DNA of 55,641 bases. It comes from Fastidiosipila sp. (GTDB taxonomy: Bacteria; Bacillota; Clostridia; Saccharofermentanales; DTU023). Within the stretch, counting starts at the first letter, position 1. Every line of letters starts with the position of its first letter. Where the stretch lies: contig DUQI01000070.1 of NCBI GenBank assembly GCA_012837885.1, positions 1 to 55,641 on the forward strand. The letters run 5' to 3'. Both the position numbers and the translations under genes were made by a program. This document shows, piece by piece, positions 8,542 to 17,389 of the stretch. Under the pieces are notes generated by a model. It was not told the origin of the DNA, made no database searches, and saw only the letters and a program-made list of their open reading frames with translations.

Positions 8542-9012
8542 ATGAGCATACTGGAAGGTAAAAAAGTCATCGCCATCGGCGATCGTGACGGCATACCTGG
8601 CCCAGCCATCTCCGAATGTGCAAAGTCCGCTGGCGCGGACGTTGTCTTCTCCTCGACGGAGTGCTTCGTCTGAACCGCCGCCGGCGCAATGGATCTGGAA
8701 AACCAGAGGCGGGTCAAGGAGTTTGCCGAGCAAGTCGGTCCTGAAAACCTAGTGGTTATTATCGGGGCCGGTGAAGCAGGCGCTTCTGCCCTTGCCGCGG
8801 AAACGGTCACCGCAGGTGACCCAACCTACGCAGGTCCGTTGACTGGAGTCTCGTTGGGACTCAAGGTGTATCACGTCTGTGAAGACGAAATGAAAGCGGA
8901 ATTTGACGAAGCGATCTACGAGGATCAGGTTAGCATGATGGAAATGGTCATTGACTTGGACGAAATCGTCGAGCAAATGGAGAGCATCCGAAGCCAGTTC
9001 ACGAAATACTAA
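8542..9012 (+). CDS. grdA: Glycine/sarcosine/betaine reductase selenoprotein A (GrdA)
   Basis: The track shows only the C-terminal part (8689-9012), because TGA at 8671-8673 encodes selenocysteine. From ATG 8542, behind AAAGGAGGAAGC, the gene gives 156 aa with Sec44 in the invariant CFVUTAAGAMD motif; the family is about 158 aa. GrdA is the small mobile selenoprotein that accepts the carboxymethyl group from protein B and passes it to protein C as a thioester precursor. A dedicated promoter-like element precedes it and a terminator follows, so it may be expressed above the rest of the operon. I see no single convincing SECIS hairpin after this UGA. Confidence 0.97.
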
Positions 9013-9020
9013 TCAACAAG

Positions 9021-9065
9021 CGCCCCCGCCAGACCCCGGATAAATGGGAGCGCGGGGGCGTTTTC
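9021..9065 (+). terminator. Rho-independent terminator after grdA
   Basis: CGCCCCCGC (9021-9029) pairs with GCGGGGGCG (9052-9060) and is followed directly by TTTTCTT. The stem is very GC-rich with a 22-nt loop region. It lies inside the grd operon, between grdA and grdC. Confidence 0.82.
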
Positions 9066-9120
9066 TTAACTTAGCAAATAACACCCCGCATGGGTGATGA
9101 ATATTACAGGAGTAGAACAA

Positions 9121-10665
9121 ATGAAAAGTGTAGTCAAAGGTACCAGCTATGTGCTTGTCCACGCGCCCGATATGCTGCTGAGAAACGGCACGACGCAAAC
9201 GACGGAGCGCATCGTCAATCCCGACTCGGATTATCTGAAAAAACTGCCGGAGCATATCCGGTCTTACGACGATGCCCTGTCCTATCTGCCGAATCAGGCG
9301 TATATCGGTAATTTGGATCCGGTCGCTCTGAGAGAGCATGAGCAGCCCTGGTTCGACAAGAAGTATGACAAGGCCGATCGTTTCGGCAGCTTTGGCGAGA
9401 TCATGCCGCAGGAAGAGTTCTACTTCATGATCCAGGCAGCCGACGAATTCGAACTGGTGCGTCTGGAAAAAGGATTTGTCGAAGAGTACAAAGAGAAGTT
9501 CTTTGCAAACCCGGTGTTGACCGACCTGATCAAGGATCGGATTCATGACGGAATCGAAAAAGAAGCGCTGGAAAAGCTACTTGAAGATGATGCTGAAGGT
9601 CTTTACATCGGTGACCGTCTCGTCGGTGCCGTGAAGAAAGCGCACGACGTGGACGTGGCACTGACCTCGCACGTCCTGCTTGAAAACCTGGCGTCCAAAG
9701 CCTCGAATATTCTCTCGCTCCTCCATCTGATCAAGTCGGCCGGACTCGATCCGGACGAAGTCGACTATGTGATCGACTGTTCGGAAGAGGCGTGCGGCGA
9801 CATGAACCAGAGAGGCGGCGGTAACTTCGCCAAAGCGGCGGCGGAACTGGCCGGCTTTACGAATGCCACGGGCAGTGACACGAGAGGCTTCTGTGCCGCA
9901 CCGGTGCACGCGATCTCGATCGCGGCGTCGCTCGTCGCAGCCGGCGCGTATAAAAACGTCATCGTCGCAGCAGGCGGCTCGACCGCGAAACTCGGCATGA
10001 ACGGCAAGGATCATGTGAAAAAAGATATGCCGGTCGTCGAAGACGTGATGGGCGGCTTCGCCGTCTGGATCGGTGCAGACGACGGCAAGAACCCGTATAT
10101 CGATCTGGAGCATCTCGGACGTCATACGGTCGGCACGGGCAGCTCGCCGCAGGCCGTTATCACGTCGCTCGTTTCGGATCCGCTCGAGCGGGCCGGTCTG
10201 AAGATCACCGATATCGATATCTATTCGCCTGAAATGCAAAACCCCGACTGTACGAAACCGGCCGGCGCCGGCGACGTCCCGGTATCGAACCTGAAGATGA
10301 TCGCCGCTCTGGCCGTCAAACAGGGCGATCTGGAACGCGCAGGCATCAATGAATTCGTCGAAAATCGCGGCGTTCCGGGATTTGCCCCGACGCAGGGACA
10401 TATTCCGTCCGGTATCCCGATGATCGGACACAGCCGACAGGCGCTTTTGGACGGTGACGTCAAACGCGTCATGATCGTCGGCAAGGGAAGCTTGTTCCTC
10501 GGTCGTCTGACGAACTTGTTTGACGGTGTGTCGTTCATGCTCCTGCCGAACGAAGGCATTGAGGAGAAGAGCGCCGTATCGGGCGACGAACTGAGAAAGA
10601 TTGTGGCCGAATCCCTGAGAGGTTTCGCCCAGTCTCTGTTAAGTGAGGAAGAAGATGAGCAATAA
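9121..10665 (+). CDS. grdC: Glycine/sarcosine/betaine reductase component C, beta subunit GrdC
   Basis: GrdC (514 aa) together with GrdD forms protein C, which converts the Se-carboxymethyl intermediate to acetyl phosphate. The protein has the thiolase/FabH-like character of the family, with motifs such as DCSEEACGDMNQRGGGNFAK and GSDTRGFCAAPVHAI. The track start at 9094 lacks a Shine-Dalgarno site. ATG 9121 follows ACAGGAGTAG and gives the usual N terminus (MKSVVKGTSYVL). It overlaps grdD by 11 bp. Confidence 0.95.
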   Translation: MKSVVKGTSYVLVHAPDMLLRNGTTQTTERIVNPDSDYLKKLPEHIRSYDDALSYLPNQAYIGNLDPVALREHEQPWFDKKYDKADRFGSFGEIMPQEEFYFMIQAADEFELVRLEKGFVEEYKEKFFANPVLTDLIKDRIHDGIEKEALEKLLEDDAEGLYIGDRLVGAVKKAHDVDVALTSHVLLENLASKASNILSLLHLIKSAGLDPDEVDYVIDCSEEACGDMNQRGGGNFAKAAAELAGFTNATGSDTRGFCAAPVHAISIAASLVAAGAYKNVIVAAGGSTAKLGMNGKDHVKKDMPVVEDVMGGFAVWIGADDGKNPYIDLEHLGRHTVGTGSSPQAVITSLVSDPLERAGLKITDIDIYSPEMQNPDCTKPAGAGDVPVSNLKMIAALAVKQGDLERAGINEFVENRGVPGFAPTQGHIPSGIPMIGHSRQALLDGDVKRVMIVGKGSLFLGRLTNLFDGVSFMLLPNEGIEEKSAVSGDELRKIVAESLRGFAQSLLSEEEDEQ

Positions 10666-11809
10666 GGACATCAAGGTTTCAATCGCCAGGTTGTTCGAAG
10701 AGATGGCGACCGGCCTTGAGACCGGATCATTTGGTAGAAAACCGAAGATTATCGTGACCGGGCACGGCTCGGAGCACGGCGAAGACAACGTCCTCGCCGG
10801 TTGCCGTCAGGCGGCCGCCAAGGGCATCGACGTCATCTATCTCGGCACCAAGTCGATCGAAGGTGTTGAGACAGTGGAAGTCGCGACGGATGACGAGCAA
10901 CTGGCCAAGATGGAAGAGTTGCTCGACGCCGGCGAAGCCGATGCGGCGGTAGCCATGCACTATCCGTTCCCGATCGGTGTTTCAACGGTCGGCCGCGTGA
11001 TCGCGCCGTCGACCGGAAAGAAACTGTATCTGGCGACGACGACCGGCACATCGGCCACCGACCGCATCGAGGCGATGGTCAAAAATGCCGTAGCCGGCAT
11101 CATCACGGCCAAGGCAAGCGGTATCGAACAGCCGACGGTCGGTATTTTGAACGTCGACGGTGCGAGACAGACGGAGATCGTGCTCAATCAGCTGAAAGAA
11201 AACGGTTATGATATCCATTTCGCAACGTCCGGCCGTGCCGACGGCGGCGCCGTGATGCGCGGCAACGACGTCTTGAGAGGTACGCCGGATATCATGGTCA
11301 CCGACTCTCTGACCGGCAACGTGCTGACCAAGATGATGTCGGCACAGGCATCGGGCGGCAGTATCGAGACGGCGGGAGACGGCTACGGTCCAGGTATCGG
11401 TCAGGGCCATAAGCGCCTCGTCATGATCATCTCGCGTGCCTCCGGTACACCGGTTATCGAAGGTGCAATCACCTTCGCAGCCGAACTCGTCAAAGGCGGG
11501 GTATTCCAGATCGCTGAAGCGGAGTACAAGGCGGCGGAAGCAGCCGGCCTGAAAAAGATTCTCGAGGCGAGAAAGAAACAAGCCGCGCCGGCGGCCGAGG
11601 CTGAGGAAGTCAAGGCACCGCCGAAAGAGGTCGTCACGTACGAACTCGCCGGCATCGAGGTCATGGACCTTGAAGATGCCGTGTCGAAGCTTTGGAGCAA
11701 GGGCATCTATGCCGAGTCCGGCATGGGATGCACCGGCCCGATTATCCGGGTCAACGAAGCGAAGACGGACGACGCGGAAGCCGTGTTGAAAGAAGCCGGA
11801 TTCCGTTAA
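10655..11809 (+). CDS. grdD: Glycine/sarcosine/betaine reductase component C, alpha subunit GrdD
   Basis: Second subunit of protein C (384 aa), in the PlsX-like family. It carries the reactive cysteine that forms the acetyl thioester before phosphorolysis to acetyl phosphate. From ATG 10655 the motif GMGCTGP places that cysteine at residue 359, the position described for this family. The track start (GTG 10643) is less likely, since GAGGAAGA precedes the ATG. The reading frame overlaps grdC, implying coupled translation for a 1:1 complex. A strong terminator follows. Confidence 0.95.
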   Translation: MSNKDIKVSIARLFEEMATGLETGSFGRKPKIIVTGHGSEHGEDNVLAGCRQAAAKGIDVIYLGTKSIEGVETVEVATDDEQLAKMEELLDAGEADAAVAMHYPFPIGVSTVGRVIAPSTGKKLYLATTTGTSATDRIEAMVKNAVAGIITAKASGIEQPTVGILNVDGARQTEIVLNQLKENGYDIHFATSGRADGGAVMRGNDVLRGTPDIMVTDSLTGNVLTKMMSAQASGGSIETAGDGYGPGIGQGHKRLVMIISRASGTPVIEGAITFAAELVKGGVFQIAEAEYKAAEAAGLKKILEARKKQAAPAAEAEEVKAPPKEVVTYELAGIEVMDLEDAVSKLWSKGIYAESGMGCTGPIIRVNEAKTDDAEAVLKEAGFR

Positions 11810-11830
11810 CCGATAATACGTTAAAACGAC

Positions 11831-11864
11831 AAAGCGCCCCGGGGCACCGGGGCGCTTTCGTTAT
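11831..11864. terminator. Bidirectional terminator between grdD and udk
   Basis: AAAGCGCCCCGG (11831-11842) pairs perfectly with CCGGGGCGCTTT (11847-11858) around a GGCA loop. T residues on one side and A residues on the other allow it to serve both the grd operon (+) and udk (-). Confidence 0.88.
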
Positions 11865-11880
11865 TCCCAAAATTATCTTA

Positions 11881-12498
11881 TTACTTTGCGTCGATCAGAC
11901 GATGCAGATGATTGAGCAAGATGCTGGTGCCGGCTTCGTTGCTGACGCCCTCCGGCAGGATGATATCGGCGTATCGTTTGGACGGTAAAATGAACTGCTC
12001 GTGCATCGGTTTGACGGTCGCTTCATACTGCGACAAGACACTGTCGAGCGAGCGGCCTCTTTCTTTAAGGTCGCGCCTGATCCTGCGGATAAGTCTGAGA
12101 TCGGAGTCCTCGTCGACAAAAAGCTTTAGGTCAAACAATTCGCGCAGCGGTTTGAACCACAAGACGAGAAGTCCCTCGCATAAAACGATCGGTCTCGGTG
12201 GAACGATCAGCGTCTCTTCTTCACGGCAAAAATCGACAAAGTTGTAGACCGGAACACTGGCCGCTTTACCGGCCTTAAGCGAGGCGACGGCTTCGACCAT
12301 CAGCTCGAGATCGAACGCGTCGGGGTGGTCGTAATTGAGGTGAATGCGTTTTTCGAAAGGGATGTCATGGAAGCCGCGGTAATAGGCATCCTGCGATATG
12401 ATCGCGACGCCGTCCCCGAACTTTTGCTTAAACAGATCGACCAGGGTCGATTTGCCGGACGACGTGCCGCCCGCGATACCGATCACCGTCACTTTCAT
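11881..12498 (-). CDS. udk: Uridine kinase
   Basis: Pyrimidine-salvage kinase of 205 aa that phosphorylates uridine/cytidine. The N terminus carries the P-loop GIAGGTSSGKST, followed by SQDAYYRG, the NYDHPDAFD motif and VLCEGLLVLW, all typical of Udk/phosphoribulokinase family members. RBS on the minus strand is AAGGAGGAGCG. It is a single gene, convergent with grdD through a shared terminator. No link to glycine reduction is evident. Confidence 0.9.
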   Translation of the reverse strand: MKVTVIGIAGGTSSGKSTLVDLFKQKFGDGVAIISQDAYYRGFHDIPFEKRIHLNYDHPDAFDLELMVEAVASLKAGKAASVPVYNFVDFCREEETLIVPPRPIVLCEGLLVLWFKPLRELFDLKLFVDEDSDLRLIRRIRRDLKERGRSLDSVLSQYEATVKPMHEQFILPSKRYADIILPEGVSNEAGTSILLNHLHRLIDAK

Positions 12499-12540
12499 AC
12501 GCGCTCCTCCTTGTCGGATATCATAGCATTTTAGCTATCG

Positions 12541-12572
12541 GAAAAATGAAAACGGCGCGGCATTGTCGCGCC
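12541..12572 (-). terminator. Terminator of the minus-strand gene 12599-13105
   Basis: On the minus strand GGCGCG and CGCGCC (12554-12559 with 12567-12572) form a stem followed by GTTTTCATTTTTC. It separates the P-loop-like gene from udk. Confidence 0.7.
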
Positions 12573-12598
12573 ATTTACTTTTCGTTTAATGTTGGCGA

Positions 12599-13105
12599 TC
12601 AGACTTCGAGCACTTCTTTGTCTTCACGCAGGACTTTGCCGTTCTCGCCGTAGCTCATACGCGAAAATTTCATCAGTTTCGGTACGTTGTCGATCTTGTT
12701 GCACTCCATCAGATTGATCACTTTGTTTTCATCCAGTTCGGCCTTATAGGCGTCTTTCAGCATCTTAATCACCGAGTAGGGGTGCTCCGGAATCTTCATG
12801 GTCACGAGTGCGGCGCCTTTCTTGTTCAATACGGCCTGCAGCACATCCTGATACGTGTCTTCATTGAGCTTCGGAACGACGAAATACAGCGCATCACCCT
12901 GGACGTCGTCGACGCCGGCGACCTTCGTCGTTTTATGTTGTTCCATGGCGATCGACATCGTGGCTGCCATCAGGTTTCTCACATTGGCAGAAACGTGGCC
13001 GGAGGCGATCAGGGTTTCCCCGTTCTTAATCGCTTCTTCAATGTAGTTAGCTTGTGCTTCAGTCATAAATCCGTCATTCACATAACGTTCGAGTTTGGCG
13101 TTCAT
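12599..13105 (-). CDS. Conserved protein with a degenerate P-loop-like segment
   Basis: 168 aa; I do not recognise it with certainty. Residues 1-25 form a charged helix (LERYVNDGFMTEAQANYIEEAI). Residues 28-50 read NGETLIASGHVSANVRNLMAATM, which lines up with the strand/P-loop/helix of PilT- or CpaF-type ATPases (NILISGGTGSGKTTLLNAL) but lacks the GKT/S core. The rest is alternating strands and helices without a visible Walker B. It may be a non-catalytic derivative of a secretion-type ATPase domain. RBS is CAGGAGGATAGG. It is monocistronic with its own terminator and an operator-like palindrome over the promoter. Confidence 0.75.
   Translation of the reverse strand: MNAKLERYVNDGFMTEAQANYIEEAIKNGETLIASGHVSANVRNLMAATMSIAMEQHKTTKVAGVDDVQGDALYFVVPKLNEDTYQDVLQAVLNKKGAALVTMKIPEHPYSVIKMLKDAYKAELDENKVINLMECNKIDNVPKLMKFSRMSYGENGKVLREDKEVLEV
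13046..13071 (-). other. Not a separate gene: charged N-terminal helix coding stretch of 12599-13105
   Basis: This stretch encodes residues 12-20 of the preceding entry (DGFMTEAQA). The ATG at 13105 is chosen because a strong Shine-Dalgarno site lies immediately before it. An internal Met within this helix (residue 14) has no such site, so it is not used as the start. Confidence 0.3.
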
Positions 13106-13145
13106 CCTATCCTCCTGAGGTTTTTAAATGATTGTCTGCTACCTC

Positions 13146-13171
13146 AGTATAGACCATTCCGGCCGTCTATA
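13146..13171 (-). promoter_or_regulatory. Promoter -10 with overlapping palindromic operator
   Basis: TATAGAC (13148-13154) and GTCTATA (13165-13171) are perfect 7-bp inverted repeats separated by 10 bp. On the minus strand the distal arm overlaps a TATACT -10 box (13146-13151) for the gene ending at 12599. This is the layout of a repressor site. Confidence 0.5.
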
Positions 13172-13439
13172 ACTAATCGTTTGCGCTGGAAAACGAGGTA
13201 ACGATCGAACCGGCGAATGTGAACGGCTTTATTACGTTTGAAAGACGCCTTCTCCCTCTTCGTTATGCGTCTCGTGGTGTCTCAGCGGTCTCTTTGGCTA
13301 TAGGCGGTTTAGGCTGCTCGCAAGGCGAATCGTGAGTATCCGGTGACAACGCGTTCACGATCGTCCGCCCCCTCTAAAATGAGAGGTAACACCTCTCATC
13401 TCGGTCCGTGAAGGCCGGAGATAGGGAAGGGGGCATCAG
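13172..13439. other. Gene-free stretch with two RNA hairpins
   Basis: No convincing ORF. Near its right end, ATGAGAGGT (13379-13387) and ACCTCTCAT (13391-13399) make a perfect 9-bp hairpin, and CCTCT at 13371-13375 could pair with the same AGAGG, so two mutually exclusive folds exist. A second small hairpin (CGGTCC/GGCCGG) follows before the start of the 102-aa gene. No tRNA or known riboswitch was recognised. Confidence 0.45.
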
Positions 13440-13748
13440 ATGACCAAAGAAAAAGAGCGCGACAACACGTTGCGCGGCGAACGAAACTTTCTTAAAGCGG
13501 AAGCCAAAGACTGGCTGAAAAAGGAATGGGACTGGCTCACGGAGAGCGAGATCGACCTGATCGATGAATCGCGGGAGGCGTTGGAAGCGCTCGTTCGGAA
13601 GCATTTCGGTGAAGCCGACTGGCAAGAAGAGTGGGCGCGCTTTGAGGCGCTTTTCTCCGGTATTGACGCTGAGACTAGGCACGGGCCGAAAGGACCGGTC
13701 GATGATCGTGAACGCGATCAGCGTCAGCGTGGACCCGGTGCTGAATAG
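13440..13748 (+). CDS. Hypothetical highly charged protein
   Basis: 102 aa, rich in Glu, Arg, Lys and Trp, with a predicted long amphipathic helix (residues 15-70) and a disordered, charged tail. ATG follows GGAAGGGGG. It is 29 bp before the DUF6496-like gene in the same direction, so the two are probably cotranscribed. I do not recognise a family. Confidence 0.65.
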   Translation: MTKEKERDNTLRGERNFLKAEAKDWLKKEWDWLTESEIDLIDESREALEALVRKHFGEADWQEEWARFEALFSGIDAETRHGPKGPVDDRERDQRQRGPGAE

Positions 13749-13777
13749 GCACCGGCGAAAGAAAGTGAGACAAGCAG

Positions 13778-14017
13778 ATGGCTGAGAAAAAACGCGAGAA
13801 TAAAAAAGGTAGTGGAGGAAAAAAGAAGAAGGCATCGGTCAAGAAATATTCCGACAAAGCGTCCGAGACGATCGGCGAAGTCATGAAAGCCTTTAAGGAA
13901 GGGACGCTGAAATCGAGTTCAGGCGAAAAAGTCACCGATCGCGATCAGGCGATTGCGATCGGTATTTCCGAAGCGAAGGCGAAAGGATATAAGACGCCGG
14001 ATAAAGAAGATGATTAA
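13778..14017 (+). CDS. Small Lys-rich protein, DUF6496-like
   Basis: 79 aa. A Lys-rich N-terminal tail (to about residue 25) is followed by a compact part with VMKAFKEGTLKSSSGEKVTDRDQAIAIGISEAKAKG. The 'QAIAIG(L/I)S.AR..G' ending is typical of small basic DUF6496-type proteins, whose role is not known. Its stop codon lies 8 bp from that of the convergent selB, with no terminator between them. Confidence 0.7.
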   Translation: MAEKKRENKKGSGGKKKKASVKKYSDKASETIGEVMKAFKEGTLKSSSGEKVTDRDQAIAIGISEAKAKGYKTPDKEDD

Positions 14018-14025
14018 AACCGAGG

Positions 14026-15924
14026 TCAGCGCGAGAAAGAGACACGAACACCGTCGACCAGACGGGTGACTCTGGTGCGGTCAAAATGCTCGAGGATCGC
14101 TACGGCGAATTTTCTCGACGTACCGATATCGTCTCTAAACTCGGCCAAGGTCAATTGACCGCCATCTTTTATCGCGGCGTTGACTTTTTCTGCGGCCGCT
14201 GCTAAATGCGTCTTATGGATCAATATCTCTCTGTCGAGTCTGACCAATGTGCCGTCGCGCGTTAAGTTGGAGAGGATCTCTGCGATTCGCGCTTTTTTAT
14301 ATTTCTCGTTGATCTCGCTCGTTGCCGGCGGTGCGTAGGCTTCTTCGAGATAGATGTTTTCGATCTCCTCGATCAGCTCCTTTTCCGATTGACCGAGTGC
14401 GACTTCAAACGTCGCATCGGCGATCAGGCCGTCCCGGTCGACCAGGGAGCCGCGCTGGATAAAGACGTTTAAGAGCTTATCGGTTAGCGCGATCTCGGTG
14501 CGCGGCAGAAGCGTCGTGCGTAATGCTTCGCGGCGCATACCGGCCGTCAGCGGTTGAGCCTGATGGAACGCCTGCAAAATGGCGATCGTTTTTTCTTCCA
14601 TCTTGTTCAGATAATCGGCGCTGACATAGCGCGTCTCACCAAGTGATACGGCCCGTTTGTCGGCGAGCAGGCGCCGCAGCGTCCGCTGATACGTACGGTC
14701 ATCGAGGCCGCTTCGAAGCTTCAGTCTCATCTCTTTTTCGAGCAGATGGCTTTGTGAATCGAGGGCCGCGTAGAGTGCGCTTTCCTCATCGTCTCCGGCC
14801 AGTGTCAGAAGCGTCTCTTTGATCTTTTTGTCCTGACGTCTGTGTTTCAAAGGCAGAGGATCGAGTACGAGTCCGCCGCCGATCGTCTGTAGCGGCGAGT
14901 AGAATCGGACGATGAATCGATCTTTCGCTTTAATCGATGTCTCTTCTTCGAGGGCGAGCTGGGCAAAGCCCGATTCGCCGCTCTTTAGTTCATCCGTATC
15001 GATCAGCCAGACCTTGGCGAGGAGCTCTCTCGATCCGTGATAAAAGTGCAGGCGACTGCCGTTTTTGATCGAGAACGTCGCCTGCGGAAGTACGGTCAAA
15101 GAGACGTCGATCAGGTCGGTCGTGACCATCGAGTCGGGCGGGGCCAGCATGTCGCCGCGCGTCACTTCCTCGGTTGAGACGCCGGCCAGGTTGACCGCCA
15201 CACGTTGACCGGCGAATGCCGTCGGTTCTTCGTGACCATGTACTTCGATGTTTCTGACGCGGACTTTACGCCCTTCCGGATAGAGCATGACGTCGCTGTC
15301 TTTATCGAGTTTCCCCTCGATTAAGGTACCGGTGACGATGGTGCCGAAGCCTTCCAGTGAGAAGACGCGATCGATCGGCAGGCGGTAGGGAACGGCCGAT
15401 TTTTTCTCGGACGCCTGACTGACGAGTGCCTGGATTGCCGATCGCAACTCGGCGATGCCTTCTCCTTTGACGGCCGAAGTGCGTATGATGTCGGCATCTT
15501 TCAAGAAGGTCGGTTCGATCAGTTCGAGGACGTCTTCTTCGACCAGATCGAGCCATTCCTCGTCGACCATATCGCATTTGGTGAGGACGACGATACCGGC
15601 TTTGATATCGAGTAAGGAGAGTATGCCGAGGTGCTCGATCGTCTGCGGCATCACACCTTCATCGGCGGCTACGATGAGCAAGGCGAGATCGACGCCGCCG
15701 GCTCCGGCCAGCATGTTTTTGATGAATCGTTCGTGTCCGGGCACGTCCACGATGCCGGCTTTCTCGCCGTCACCGAGGTCGAGCCAGGCAAAACCGAGCT
15801 CAATCGTGATGCCGCGTTTTTTCTCTTCGACCAAGCGATCGGTGTCGATGCCGGTCAAGGCGCGGATCAGATGGGTCTTCCCGTGATCAACATGGCCGGC
15901 TGTGCCGATGATGACATTACGCAT
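14026..15924 (-). CDS. selB: Selenocysteine-specific translation elongation factor SelB
   Basis: GTPase (632 aa) that carries Sec-tRNA to UGA codons marked by a SECIS. GTPase motifs are in order: [11 protein letters not shown] at the N terminus, [18 protein letters not shown], and TKCD. EF-Tu-like domains II/III follow, then C-terminal winged helices that bind the SECIS (from about residue 375). The track start at 15993 adds 23 non-homologous residues; ATG 15924 gives the family start [11 protein letters not shown]. It overlaps selA by 8 bp, so selA-selB are coupled. Confidence 0.96.
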   Translation of the reverse strand: MRNVIIGTAGHVDHGKTHLIRALTGIDTDRLVEEKKRGITIELGFAWLDLGDGEKAGIVDVPGHERFIKNMLAGAGGVDLALLIVAADEGVMPQTIEHLGILSLLDIKAGIVVLTKCDMVDEEWLDLVEEDVLELIEPTFLKDADIIRTSAVKGEGIAELRSAIQALVSQASEKKSAVPYRLPIDRVFSLEGFGTIVTGTLIEGKLDKDSDVMLYPEGRKVRVRNIEVHGHEEPTAFAGQRVAVNLAGVSTEEVTRGDMLAPPDSMVTTDLIDVSLTVLPQATFSIKNGSRLHFYHGSRELLAKVWLIDTDELKSGESGFAQLALEEETSIKAKDRFIVRFYSPLQTIGGGLVLDPLPLKHRRQDKKIKETLLTLAGDDEESALYAALDSQSHLLEKEMRLKLRSGLDDRTYQRTLRRLLADKRAVSLGETRYVSADYLNKMEEKTIAILQAFHQAQPLTAGMRREALRTTLLPRTEIALTDKLLNVFIQRGSLVDRDGLIADATFEVALGQSEKELIEEIENIYLEEAYAPPATSEINEKYKKARIAEILSNLTRDGTLVRLDREILIHKTHLAAAAEKVNAAIKDGGQLTLAEFRDDIGTSRKFAVAILEHFDRTRVTRLVDGVRVSFSR

Positions 15925-17329
15925 CTTCTTCGTCTTCCTCCGGTCCGGCAATTTCGACGAGCGCTTCGACCAGATAGTCTTCCTCTTCAGCAAAGACGGT
16001 GCGCAGATCGAAATTCAAGGCGTCGTCTTCGATGTATCCGATGATCGGTACTTCGAGTCGACGCAATTGTTCGGCCGCGTGGGCGGAGCTCAGCGCTTCG
16101 GTCGCTTTGAGCGAGAGCGCATAAGAAGGAAATTCACGGTCCGGCGCCGAGCCGCCACCGAGTACGGCTTTTGACTCGACGACGTCGATCTCGACACCAA
16201 GATCCTTGAGTCTCGTTGCGAGCGTGGTCGCACGATCCTTCAGTTCGGCGAGTGACTGGCCGAGCATGGCGTATACGGGAATATCTTTTTTCGCCTGTTC
16301 TTCATCGAGATAGATGCGGAGCATCGCTTCGAGCGCCGCCAGTGTCATCTTGTCGACGCGGAGTGCCCGCATCAGCGGGTGACGACGCAGACGATCGACG
16401 TATGTCTTTTTGCCGATGATGATGCCGGCCTGCGGTCCGCCGAGGAGTTTATCGCCGGAAAAGCAGATCAGGTCGGCACCTGATGCCAGTCCGTCATGGA
16501 CTCCCGGTTCGTCCTTGATGTCGTACGGTGCAAGATCGAAGAAAGCTCCGGAACCGAGGTCGTAGATGACCGGAAGATCATGTTTTTGTCCGAGTGAGAC
16601 GAGGTCTTTGAGTTCGACCGATTCGGAGAATCCGACGATGCGGTAATTGCTCGTGTGCACCTTCAGCAAGGCACCGGTGTTTTCATTAATTGCGCGCTCG
16701 TAATCGGAAAGACGCGTCTTATTTGTCGTGCCGACTTCTCTCAGCGTGGCACCCGATGTCTCGAGCACTTCCGGAATACGGAAAGCGCCGCCGATTTCGA
16801 CCAGCTCACCGCGCGAGACGATAACCTCTTCGTTTTGACAGAGCGTTTGCAAAGCGAGCAGCATGGCCGCAGCATTGTTATTGACGACGAGCGACGCCTG
16901 CGCACCGGTCAATTCCACGAGAAAACGTTCGACGGCCGCACCGCGATCGCCGCGACTGCCTGAGGTCAGGTCAAATTCGACCGTATTGTAGCGGCGAATG
17001 ATCTCCGCCACATGGGTGGCGACCGCCTGCGGTGCCGGTGCGCGGCCGAGATTCGTATGCAAGACGACGCCGGTCGCATTGACAACCGGAAGCGTGCCAA
17101 ACTGCACTTTCTCCATCACCCGGATATCGATATCGGCGATCAGGGCGTCCTTGTTTATCTCGTAAACGGTATGCTCGATCACGGCGAGCCTCGTCGCGGC
17201 TACCGCATCGCGGATGCAGCCGGTGACGACATCGTGGCCGTGAGCCTGAATGAGTTCGGTAAACGCCTTGTGCTTGATCAGCTCATCGACGCTCGGTAAC
17301 TGTCTCAGTAACGCATTCTGATCCACCAT
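15917..17329 (-). CDS. selA: L-seryl-tRNA(Sec) selenium transferase SelA
   Basis: PLP enzyme (470 aa) that turns Ser-tRNA(Sec) into Sec-tRNA(Sec) using selenophosphate. The PLP lysine lies in CFSGDKLLGGPQAG, and the N-terminal LRQLPSVDELI and VVNATGVVLHTNLGRAP segments are typical SelA. RBS is AAAGGGGG. The gene is preceded by DUF3343, TusA/YedF-like and YedE-like genes in the same direction, forming a selenium uptake-to-incorporation operon. Confidence 0.96.
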   Translation of the reverse strand: MVDQNALLRQLPSVDELIKHKAFTELIQAHGHDVVTGCIRDAVAATRLAVIEHTVYEINKDALIADIDIRVMEKVQFGTLPVVNATGVVLHTNLGRAPAPQAVATHVAEIIRRYNTVEFDLTSGSRGDRGAAVERFLVELTGAQASLVVNNNAAAMLLALQTLCQNEEVIVSRGELVEIGGAFRIPEVLETSGATLREVGTTNKTRLSDYERAINENTGALLKVHTSNYRIVGFSESVELKDLVSLGQKHDLPVIYDLGSGAFFDLAPYDIKDEPGVHDGLASGADLICFSGDKLLGGPQAGIIIGKKTYVDRLRRHPLMRALRVDKMTLAALEAMLRIYLDEEQAKKDIPVYAMLGQSLAELKDRATTLATRLKDLGVEIDVVESKAVLGGGSAPDREFPSYALSLKATEALSSAHAAEQLRRLEVPIIGYIEDDALNFDLRTVFAEEEDYLVEALVEIAGPEEDEEDA

Positions 17330-17389
17330 ATGATCCCCCTTTAATAAGGCCTTGATGACAGCTTAGCATGAAAGCCGGGACTGAGAAGA

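Noticed and set aside
8689-9012. Separate 107-aa ORF
   Set aside because: It is the C-terminal part of GrdA; the gene begins at 8542 with its own Shine-Dalgarno site.
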